Origin: Margaritispora aquatica
Taxonomy: Eukaryota; Ascomycota; Leotiomycetes; Helotiales; Discinellaceae
NCBI GenBank assembly: GCA_007644065.1
Contig: VJWN01000001.1
Location: forward strand, 1,006,340 to 1,070,339
DNA: 64,000 nt
Reading direction: 5' to 3'
Numbering within the stretch: the stretch's first letter is position 1; the number at the start of each line of letters is the position of its first letter. Below are positions 46,464 to 57,600 of this stretch, piece after piece. The notes under the pieces were generated by a model, which was not told where the DNA came from, did no database searches, and saw only the letters and a program-made list of their open reading frames with translations. Made by a program: the position numbers and the translations under genes.

Positions 46464-48143
46464 ATTTGGGTAGTGAGTGGAGAGTTGATGTATGTAAAAC
46501 AATGCTAGTGTATAAATATCCCTTGCTTCTTTGAGGAATGTAAAAATGACAATTGGGAAATTTCTCTATCAGATGTGCAAAAGTAGTTATTCAAAAACCA
46601 ATGAACAAGATGGAGAGGGAGGAAACAGTCCAGTCATAAGCAAAAAGATATCTCTCCAGCATACGGAGGCCATCGGGTTAGCGGTAGGCCTCTCCACGAA
46701 CCAGAGCATCGGACGACTCAGATCTTGAGGCAGGAATGTTTTCCTCAGCCGTTGGCTCCTCAAACATCCTCGGCCACTCCAACATCAAACTTCAGGACCT
46801 AAAGACATATCCGACTCTAGTGACTCGGCTCAAAGGGCTGTTCCCCATTAATCCCACACCCGCTCTAGTGCCGTGATTGGCAGGACTGGCGAGAGAATGA
46901 TCCGAATGGGCGCCATTATATGACTATCCTATCCTCTTTCCCCACAATCTCCAGGTCTGGGTTCTAGTGTGCGACTTCGTCATGTCTACGGCGAACTCTA
47001 CGCTGAGCCTAATGTGGCCATTAAATTGTTAAATATTCCCTTCTTGGGCTTTATGCTCAGCTGTTGCACTCCTTGTGTCCTACCCAATACCAAATCATTG
47101 GTCTATTTGTCACAAGTCACAAGCTGAGGTGACAATTGGAAACATGCCACGTGAGAATTTCTCAAAGCTAGGAAATCCAGTCCAGTCCATTATATTGTGA
47201 ACATGTGAAAGCCATGGCGAATCTTTTGGCTGTAAAATCAAATTATTACCTACATCTGGCATGTGAAGTCGAGGTGGAGGCGGAGAAGGCACGGGCATAT
47301 GAGGGTCGAGAAATCCATGTCGGTTTGGACTTCCGCATGATCGTCATGCAAGGTCCGGATGGTGATGGTGGAATGGATGGTGATCTGATGGGTAAGATGG
47401 AAATCCCAAAGTTGAAAAAACCTTTGACCTCGGCATTTGTCTCACGAGTCACTTGCCTCCCTCCCGCAATCGGCCGGTCAAAAACTTATCCGAAATATTA
47501 TCGCTAATCAATTATTGGTTAAGCAGCTCGAGCCTCATTCGAAGGTGACATCTGCTTTCAGCCTTGTTGGAGGGGGTTTGACCTCGGCACGAACCAAGCC
47601 ATGGTTGAGACGACTTGCTTGTGGAATGTTTGAAAGGGATGGTATGGGGAACACGTGGTGAAAAGGAGATGTATTTGTATCGGTATATATGAACGTTCTC
47701 CCCAAGCTGATGTTTACGTCGTACAGTGGTAAACATCACAAAATTATGAAGACGATTGATTTATTGCCTTCGTCAAAGCCAAGGTATGTACTCTACAAGT
47801 GAATATGAACCCTAAGGGTTTCCGCCACTTTATCAACTCCCTTTGCGCCAGAGCAATCTATGCACCACCTGTACCAGCTACATCAATACTGAAATGCCAG
47901 ACAGCCAAGTCAAATTTCCACCTGTGGCAGCAAACCACAAGAAGATACATATGTGCCGAGCCAACTCCAATCCGTGACAGTTTCAAGTCAACAGCCAAAG
48001 CGATAAACACTATTCATCTCGCTGCCCAAATGCGTCCTTCCCCGAGCGCCAGTGCCATGCCATACAAGTAAGAAAGAAGATGAAAGCTAAAAACCGAAGT
48101 CGCAAGAACCACTAAAGAGATCTATCGGGTATCGAAATGGAAA
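46464..48143. other. Spacer between isocitrate lyase and trehalase
   Basis: 1.7 kb holding the isocitrate lyase promoter. Plus-strand frames at 47205-47507 and 47437-47661 overlap each other and have no known motif. I see no clear FacB- or CreA-type cluster by eye. Confidence 0.5.
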
Positions 48144-48405
48144 TCAAGCACCGACTTGAACTTCAAAAACGTGTTCATGTGAATCAAAGAAGCTCTCATC
48201 ATCCTCCTCAACAAAATCTGGGAAAGGTTCCAGTTCCTGTGGCACCGACTCTCGAGCCTCAGAAGTATTAAGATTCTGAGCTTGAGGGTCGACAACGTAG
48301 AAATCGAGAACTGGAGCTTCTAAGACTTGAGATTCGACAACCTGATATTCGGCGATTGTGGAAAGAGAAGGAGGTAAAGAAAGCTGTTCAAGATACTTCG
48401 AGTCC
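48144..48405 (-). other. Possible alternative last exon of the trehalase gene
   Basis: A minus-strand open frame of 87 codons, acidic and protein-like (PDFVEEDDESFFDSHEHV), without its own ATG. It is preceded by a branch-point-like CTAAC (48423-48419) and an acceptor TTTCTAG ending at 48406. Its reading phase (2) equals that of the trehalase exon that ends at 48624, so skipping the usual last exon would join in frame and end at 48144. This is a prediction only. Confidence 0.35.
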
Positions 48406-48437
48406 CTAGAAATCAACTGTTAGACTGGGTTGACTCT

Positions 48438-50862
48438 CTAGGGGCTTTCAGTCTCCTGCATTTGTTGGATAGCCTTATCATATTTTGCCCATGGAGTGAG
48501 AGTGCCCAAGGCACGCTTGGCGTGAGCATTCATATAAGTCAATCCAAAGACGTAGGAGGCATTAACCCAACCGAATCTGCCTAGGTGAGTATTTCCATAT
48601 TCAAAAGACGAAGAGCAACTTACCCTTCCTTTGCAACACCCTTGAAATCGAGCCCTTGGTTGCCGTATTCAGCGTCAACACGATGGGGGTCAGTCATTCT
48701 AGTAACATCGTACTTCTCGACAACGACACCGTTATAGTCGACGAAAGCTTTTGTCATCATGAAAAGCCATTTATAGACAAGGCGATCGGTTTCAACATCG
48801 TATCCATAACGCTTCAATCCAACCCATGCCAACATTTGTTGCGGTGCCCATCCGTAAGGATAGTCCCACTGTCGGTTAGGTCTGTCAAGGCCAATGACAC
48901 CCCTGGACTTCTCTGTTCCTGAAGCAAGACCACCTTCAGCTTCGAGAAGCGGCAAGCAATCATTGACGATACGGGCAGCCTGGCGAGGATTTGCGACACC
49001 CGACCACAAAGGCCAGAATGTCGTAGCTGATTCGTACTCAGACTGCTCGCGAGTGACCGTGTTGTAGTCGAAATACATGCCTTTCTTCTCGTTCCAAAGA
49101 TACTTGTCCATGGCAATTTTCCGATCCCGAGCTGCACGATCCCAAAATGCGGAAGACTCAACGTGTCCTGGCTTCATCTGTCCAACGCAAAACTCTTCTG
49201 GAACCTTGAGCGCATCTCCAAAGTATGTACGAATGGCCCTAGCAATATCCTTTTCATACTTGTACAACAGGGAGTTAAGATCAATGGTAGCCAAATTGGC
49301 ACACACCTTTTCGAGGCGATAAGAGGTGTCATGGCCTGACTCGCGAACTGCACGATCGTGGAGAAAATACTCATCGAGCTCAGGTTCCTTGAGTTCTCCC
49401 GAATTATATGCACTCACAAAGTCCTTGAATGCCATACCATGCTTCTTGGCATATGGCTCCAGAATATGTTCAAAGTGGGTTGCTTCCGTCTCTGGCGGAA
49501 CACCAAGACCCTCAGGCCTATAACGTGACAGCATTGTGGCACGGTCGAGTCGTGGCTCAATCATCCACACAGTATGATACTCCTTGATGGCTGCAAGGAT
49601 AGCTGCCTTCAACCATTCATTTGCAGTTGGTTCGTGCTTGATCTTTTCGAATACGCGGAATGCCATGTCGGTCAGAAATGGTGGTTGAGAACGGCAGAGG
49701 TAGTAAGATCTCGTTGCGTTCAATATCTTGCCGTAGTGCTTAATGCAAAAGATAAAATTTTCGACCATGCTCTTTGCGAGATCAACTTTATCATTCTCGA
49801 TCAAGCCAAGGCTTTCCATGTATGAGTCCCAGCCATAGAGTTCATTGAATCTGCCACCTGGAACGACGAAAGGGACTCCTTTAAGAGTAGGTTTGCCATC
49901 ATCGCCGATAACCTTGTTCATCGCAACGGCAAGGAGTCCGGGCTTGGCGTTGAGGTCTCGTACATGCTCTTGAGTAATGACTTTGGGCAGATAGAGAACT
50001 TCTAAGCGGATTTCCGGTCTATCCTTTGCGACTTTTGTGTAGTACTCAAACTGTTCAGGGGCGCCAACGGGGACGTAAATACGAGGCCGTGGATCATCAG
50101 TCCAGTCCTTCGGATCCCGACCTGCGATTTCGATAACAGATCCATCGATGCGACGGGTGAGGTTGTCCCAGAAATCCGAAGAGATCTGCCTTGACAGACG
50201 ACTGACTGGGTTTTCGTTTAGTCGCTCCTCATCAAGAACAATATAGCTTAGGCCAGCAAGTTCTGCCAAGTGGAGCTCCTGGTAAAGGTTCGAAATAACA
50301 TAGTTTCCTCGCAATTCTCTCTTGGTGTAACCGTTCGAGGCAGCTGTTCCGAGAGAAATGACCTGAAGTTTGAGATATCAGCAATGCATATCAAGTGAGA
50401 GTCAAGTAGCAGACTAACCTTAGGTCCATTATCCTCAATTGTGATCTGAAAGTTACCATCTGTATCCTCCTGATCATGCATATTTTTGAGAGTACGCTTG
50501 ACATCAATGCTAAATTGTCTGCCGTTGAGATCCTTCTCATCTGCGAAGAGTGCAGTTAGTATAATCGTAAGGAAATGTGGGTGTAGACTGATTCTTACCG
50601 TGACTGCCACGTCGGATAGGGAGCTTAAGTCCAGCACGATCAATTGATCTGGTAGGACTTTGATTCTGTGAATGAAGCTGATTAGCAATAGTAAATCGAG
50701 TTTAAAAGATACGCAACTTACCATGGAATATGTACGAGTGCGGATGTGGTTGACAGCTGACTTCTGAGCATTTGCGCCATAATAGACAGCAGATGAGGAA
50801 TATGGATTGAGCTCGTTAGACCGAGATCTCAGAGGAGAAGACATTGCGGTTTGCTCTGCCAT
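48438..50862 (-). CDS. NTH1: Neutral trehalase
   Basis: Five exons (50862-50722, 50665-50599, 50540-50419, 50362-48624, 48576-48438) encode 735 residues. It is a GH37 cytosolic enzyme that cleaves trehalose to two glucoses, used in spore germination and recovery from stress. Seen: a regulatory N-terminus with a protein kinase A-type site RRGS (65-68) and further Ser/Thr near Arg (RTRTYS), the fungal calcium-binding loop [12 protein letters not shown] (~95-106), trehalase signature 1 [15 protein letters not shown] (~278-292), signature 2 [12 protein letters not shown] (~608-619), and [13 protein letters not shown] in the last exon. There is no signal peptide, which separates it from acid trehalase. 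Activation by PKA, calcium and 14-3-3 is known for yeast Nth1; the sites here suggest the same. The last exon stop (TAG) is followed in the same frame by another long open stretch. Confidence 0.95.
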
Positions 50863-53800
50863 GTAGCTATATTGTCAGCAAATGCCTTTGATATGCAGGA
50901 GGTGGAGGGTTGTTGATGCTAAAGAGTTGCTCACCTACTTCGAATTGTTGAAATAGTGAATGTGGATTGTTCACAACGTCACCACGACGATTTGTACTTT
51001 GGAACAGCAGACAATCAAGCCTTGACTGTTTACAAAGGTGCTTGCACAGAAATGTTGGCACAAAGAAGTAGACAATTTTAGAGTCGAGTATGTGGTGGAG
51101 ACCGAATTGGAATGGGTTGCAGAAACCTTTGTGTTGTTGGCATGAAGGTGAATCTTAGAGCAGGAGTACCTGATCAAGATGTACAAATAATCTGTATCTG
51201 ACGCTAGCTGGAGCTGCCGGAGTCGATAAGGCAGGTCCTCGGTGGGGCAGAACGACTAAATAAGCTCAGGGTAGGCAAGGCGAGGAACAGGCCCACTGGT
51301 GCGGTGCGAAACCATGAAAAGAAAAAAGTTCTTGGTGGCAAAGGAGGAGGGAGATTCGTGTATCTCCAATGAAGGATTTTCTTCCACAGCACCAAACCCC
51401 CAATGCCTTTTTTTTTCAGTGTCGAAAAGATTTCCTTCCAACTTGACTCGGTGTGGTGTTGAGATTTGTTGTATGGTTGACTTTTCGAAGTTCTTTGACC
51501 GCTACAGTACTGCTATGCGAGCATTTCACAACCAACCACACTGATGCACTTCCGCCAGGACCTTGGACGGGCAACCAATAATTGGCGCTGGTGATAGTGG
51601 GATTTGCCTGTCAGAACCAATTTCCCATCTGAAGCATGCAAACGCCACTATTTTGGCGAGTTTGGGGGTTGTGTCGGACAGACATGGGTTTCCTCCTCAA
51701 CACCACAAACACCACGCCTCACCAAAGAGCTCCGAAAAGCAGATCTCTCCCAAGACATCGAGTCAGTATGTATCAGCAAGCTCCAACTTGGTCACACGAT
51801 CCCTCGAGTTTTCTAACCCGTTGAACAGGAACTCCCATGCTTTTGATCTAAGGGCCCGAGGCGGGAGCGACCTTCTCACCGCTGGATCGGCTCGGACGCT
51901 TGTCCGAATGCTCTACTCGCCTGCTCGAGCTCCAGATGTATAAATCGATCTTCGATATACTGCACACCTCGATATACCTCCGTAGGGAAACAAAGGCATG
52001 CTGAATATACATATTGCTGGGGTACGGAGTATGGAGTCTGGAGATTCTGGAGGATGACTAGGGACATCTTCATAACCCCGCGGCGTTTTTCGACACCCGC
52101 GAATAAAGCCTCTTCATTTCTCAACGATCACCTGCATGCTCATGACGCCACAAATCTCGGATATGAATGCCAAGTATCGTCCGACGATGTGAACGAATCC
52201 AATGCAGCCTTGTGCGGGATGTTTGGGCTTTTTGTGTAAAGCGACCCCCACACAGAGCCGTGGGTGACAAGACGAATATAACCCTCAAAGGGCCCAGATT
52301 CTAAGCTGGTGTCAAATGCTTAGAAAGCTGCCATAAAATCTGGGCGATTCCGACAGTGAGCCACGGGAATCAATGGTCCTGTGGGGTTATGCATGGTGTC
52401 TAGTTCTCTTTTCATCATTGGGCAATATTGGCTCAAAAGTTTCCTCACTTAATGCGTTTTCGCAGTCTTTGGAGCTTTTCCTGGCTGGAAGTATACATGA
52501 GACACGGAACAGTTCAACAATCTAACAACTTAATACCAACAACTGGACTGGGGATTATCTTGGGGGGCATATCCTCGTGATACATCCTAAGGTCACTTCC
52601 TTGTCCGTCAAGCGAGGATACTTGACTGGCGAAGCAACACAGAGGGAGATACAATCAAAAATATACTTCTTTGATCAGTAGAAGTGGGACAAGCATTCAA
52701 AATAAGCCCTCAAACTATTAAGGCTCGCGGGAAGTTCCAGTCGTAAAAACCCTGCTCTGGTTTAGTCCCACGCTTGCTTTCATTTTTGTTTGTGTGTGTA
52801 GGCCAGAGCAGAAGCTTCTCTTTACGACAACCTGCTTTTCGGAAATTGGGCGACTCTCAAGTGAGATCCCTTAACCATTGCTTAAAAAAATTTAAAGAGA
52901 AGGAAATAAAACCAGGAAACTGCATTGAATTGAAAGAGAGCACTGGCTGTATGTAGGCCAGATATGAATATTGGTCTCGCTTGAGTTTGAGCAGTGCTCA
53001 AAGTGGACAATGGTTATTACATTAACCAACACCATACCATATGCCAAGCGCGAGATGGTATATCAAGGAAATAGCCATAGCAATGTCGGAGGTGATTGCT
53101 GGGTGCTCGTACTAAGATTACCTCAATGCTATGATGCCGAGCTTCGTGGTTATCGAGATCTTGGGTTGCTCGTTATCGTTTACAAATCCTTTCTCCTATG
53201 AGCCTTCTTTTTCGTTGATGTGAGAAAGTGCTCAGTCATGTCAAAACCTCAAGGTCGTCCACCGATGTCCTTCAGCTGTCGGTAGCCGAGTACTCCTTGA
53301 GCGGTGGGCTTTTTTCTTCGCAAATGAGGCTCGAAATAGGTCGGTAGGTTGCTTTGAAACAGAGGTATGCTTGTGCTAGCTTTGAACTGCAACAAGTACT
53401 TGGTGCAATCAAATTCCTGGCTTTAGTGGCAAGTGTAGTAGCTTAGGGATCCTCGAAATTATTGCAAAGCAGTGGCGTGCGTAGCCTTCATTCGTTTGGT
53501 TTGATGTTATACTCGTCGTCGTACTTTGTGGAATAAGTCTAGAAGAAAGTATGTCCTCCAGAAGAGTCAGCTCAAGCGTTTAAATCGTCGATGGAGCCTT
53601 TGCGGACTTCTAGACTCGCCTGCTTTGCCAACTGTGTGGCCTAGATGTCACCGGCCTATAGAGTATTTCTTGACAAGTTGGGTTGGATTCATAACACCCA
53701 AGTAGTGTCTCTTCCTCGGATTGGTGGTCCAAATCATTTCTTCTTAGCAATACTATCTGTCCATTGGCGGTAAGTTCTCGATGCTGTAGCCATGCATCAG

Positions 53801-56800
53801 CAGAAGTAGGAAATAAAATTATAGGACCCAAGAAGTTTTTGGTCTCTGGATGGTTTGTCTTCGAATGATTTGTTTCCTTACCACTGTACGTTGTAAAACT
53901 GAGGATAACCGTCCCCATCCAATGATACATGGCCACATCCAAATATTTCCAGGTGGAGGTTTTCGAGCATTCGCTAAACATTATCAACCCAGTGTTTCGG
54001 GTTTGTAAATGAAATTCTCCTAGTGATATGTTGTTAATGAGGAATTTCACAGACCATAGGCAAGTGACTCCGAGACACCAGAGTGATCAAGCAGATACCG
54101 AGATAGGATGATCATCACGCCAGAGAAGATACGCCGACATATTATACGATGATTTAGTAGCGTACGAATTTAGGAATTGGCGGAGGAACAAAACAAACCA
54201 GGTTGCTACGTTCGTTGAAATAATGGGAAGGTAAAGTAAAGTAAATTGGAAGCTTGTCGAGCTTGGGTCGTCTCTTCCCCGAGGAAAGATACCCCGCCAA
54301 AGCCTCGCTATAGACCCCGCCATCAGACCGTGGTCTAGAATTCTCTCAAAATCACAAAAAATAGTATGGAAAACTGGGTTGCAGGGTATAAAAATGGAGG
54401 CGAAGTGTCATTCTGATAATCCAGACCTTGTAAGTGAGCCAGAAATACATAACATGTAAATTATACTGTGGGCTGCTCACCATAACATCTTTGAGTCTTC
54501 CATGCTCGTTGTTCAACTTTTCACACGATTAATATTCCCAACCCAGCCTCCACTTGTCTGCACACCAACCAAAAATGAGAGACACCGGTTTCTGTAGCGG
54601 ATTGAACTCAATTAAAAGATACAAGTGGCTTCCATATAAGAATCACAGTGCATACTGCTATTGAACTTTAATGACATATCCCACTGGCTCTTAAACAAGA
54701 AACTCCTACGCTCCACGGTGTAAAGCTGCTTAATGCCCACACAACCGAGAGCTTTCATGTCTCCTGTTTAAAGCGCTTTTACAGCTTCTGGATCATAGAG
54801 AAACCAAAACAGTAGCTCTGTCACCAAGCCATAACAAGTGCTTCGAGAAACTGACAAGTCTGTCGATGACTTCTGCGTTCTCCTTGACAAAAGTTCTTCC
54901 ATGACCCTCTCCAAAGACTATCTTGAATGCCACAGCATTAGTTGTAAGTGGACTTATGCACAGGCTCTTTAGTTGCTTCCGAAAGTATAACTCAATGGAT
55001 ACCTGCGTTAGTCAGGAACTATCTCGTATGGGCGGACCTGTACACTGGCTCATTCGATAGAGTGAAAGCTAAGAGCTAGCTCGTGCATGGAATGTCCGTC
55101 TGAAGCCGACAACAGGATTTCACATCCCTTATCAATTCCATCAACATGCAGTAACTTAAGATATGTATATTGAGACAGTGCAAGTGACGAAGGGATTTGG
55201 GGCGTGTCTGTGTTTCGTTATGAATTTCTTTGTAACACAGGAAAACCTTAGTCATGGTCAAAATGGTCCAAAAAAACTCTTTGGTATGTATCAAAAGCAC
55301 AACTAGTCAAAGTAGAAGGGCCTTTTCAGTGGTCCATATCTGACCGTTCGTGTTTTTACTTGTACGGCTCGCTAAGCATTTTCCTCTTCCTCAGACCAAA
55401 GTCCTAGCAAGGGTTGAAACGACTTCTAGCGGTAATATGTGGGGTGCACTGTTCGGATTAAATTTCGAAAGACGAGCTATCCACTGTCAAAATCTCAGAA
55501 GGCTTGGGGAAACATGCTGAAAATTTTATGGGGCAGATATCTCGCTTTTACTAAGCCTATCAGGCTTTTGAGAGTTCAAAGCCGGATCCTACAATGATCG
55601 CAAGAGCTAGGTGTAATTTTTGAAACAACTTCAAATGCCCATAATATAGAAACATACAGAAATTGTGCTGGACTCCATACGTCACTCAAATGGTCGGCAT
55701 ACATGATCCGACCCGGATTTGCCGTGATATCCATATGTTCCCACCAGGACTCGGACCCGAGAAAGATTTCAGTATCTGAGAGCCAAGCCAACGCCACCAT
55801 CTAAAAGATCGTCAGGAGGCGCATTCCACCCGGCTGGGCTCATTTGAGCCTCAGTTTAGTTCTTGAGTGGATCTAGGTATTTACAGCAGTAAGCGAGAGC
55901 CCCTCAGTACAACCCGCTTTCGGAAGATTACTTGACCCTTTTCAAGCAGCATATTTGGGAATCGCCATTTTAAGATTCGAGATATCATGATCTCAATTTA
56001 TCTCTAGGTGTTTACTAAAACAGTAAAGCGAGCCCGTAGTGGCTGGAGCTAATTCGGAACGAGCTTGAATGCAGAGCTAGAGAATTCGACTTCACAAGTT
56101 TGGGAAATGCCCCTTACGCAGCTGAAGCGATGTGCAGATTACCATGATGGCTGGAAGCATAAGCATCTGTTTGGTTGATGGCACAGATGTCCATCCTTCT
56201 GTGTCCTCTCCGAATCTCTGATCTCTGGAAAGCCATATGTTGCATCTCGGAAGAAGTTTCCTACCCCATGTCTCACTGTGTAACAGCGGCACGGTGCGAT
56301 TGCCACTACCTATCCAGCCTCATTCATCATACCTGTTGAAATTCGCCACTCGGGACTTCTGAAAAAGATCCATCATTTTCACTATTTCCTCCAAAACATG
56401 CACTTGCAAACCCGAGAATGCGACGCAAACGAAGGCAAGCGAGGAAAGGTCTTTCGAATTTGGGACTTCTCATTCCGGCAAGGTGCTGACTCGGCATCTG
56501 ACGTGCTGGGATTAGTTCGTCGATCCAATGTGATGGTCCCAAAGCTAGAGACCCTTAGCGGATAGACTTTAAGAATTGTACTAAAATAGCTGTTCCTGAA
56601 CTTATCCGATAGTTTTCTGGATTTTTGCTTGAGCTTTGTCAATGTGAATCAGCATGCTCTCAGGAACTCGGCTCGCTCGCTGCTACAGGGGTTTTGGTAT
56701 TGAGGAAAATAATGCATTTGTAAGTCTTGCGGCAGTTGGCGATGATTATGACTCTTCCTGTTCCGTACCTTAGCAATCTAATTTATTGAGACGCAAGACT

Positions 56801-57600
56801 CTCTGTGTATTTGAACATATTTCGAGTATTGCATAAACTATTGTCTGCAGTCAGTTCATGTGGACCGAAGTCTGTACCACACGGGTGGATGCATAGCAAT
56901 TGAAAGGCAAACGCAGGCGCAAACACGCCTCACCCGCCAAGTTTATGTGTGGCCGTTGTTAGGGAAAGCTACCTGGATGGCAATGTAAATTCTGCCATTC
57001 CATGTGTTGTTAATACGAATATTTCTGCTCGGTTGCGGTAGCCTCAAGCATGGCCCCAATTTCAATTCTCGTAACCCCTTCACGAACTACTACCCTTCTA
57101 GCTGAGAGACTAGATGGAATAATTAAGGAGAGGTAAATAGTCTATTATTGTTAGCTGCGGGCTAACAATGAATTCCGAATCCACAATCAGCGAGTCCCAT
57201 CTTGAGCTTTGACTTGATGTCCCTTCCGCAGTGGCATCCTACTGAAGCACTGCAAGCAGTCTATGCATGCAAGTCTATCTGATCACTTGCCACGAAGCTA
57301 CAGCCGTGTGAAATCTACCTGTGCATATGGAGGTAGCTTGGTAAGTTCCAGAGTGCCACAGCGTTTTGCTCACACTAGTTGATGCGTTCCAGAGCAGAAG
57401 AGGTCTACCTTATCACTTCCTGATATGTCCTCCAATTTACTCATTTCCTCCTTATTCACTTGTGCATACATTCTTTTTTCATAGCATCATCAAAGACTTC
57501 ACTCGTTTTCTGTCTTCGAGGTGTGCGAGTTTCATTTCATTCGCTCCTTCCTCCCTACTGCCTCAGTGAACATCAAGCTGGATCCCAAAACAAACTCAAG
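50863..57600. other. Large gene-poor stretch
   Basis: 6.7 kb between the divergent trehalase and glycosyltransferase genes. The ends hold their promoters. In the middle, only uncertain open frames appear, chiefly minus strand 53610-54050 (146 codons, begins with GTG, no known motif) and a chain near 55.6-56.3 kb that can be spliced on paper (see findings). No transposon ends, long repeats or RNA genes were recognised. Confidence 0.5.

Noticed and set aside
47205..47507. Plus-strand frame of 100 codons beginning MKAMANLLAVKSNYYLHLA
   Set aside because: An ATG is present, but there is no known family, and a second frame overlaps. It could be a lineage-specific gene, but the support is too weak.
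53610..54050. Minus-strand frame of 146 codons
   Set aside because: The start is GTG and no domain is visible. Upstream frames (54087-54323) could not be spliced to it convincingly. It may be a decayed gene.
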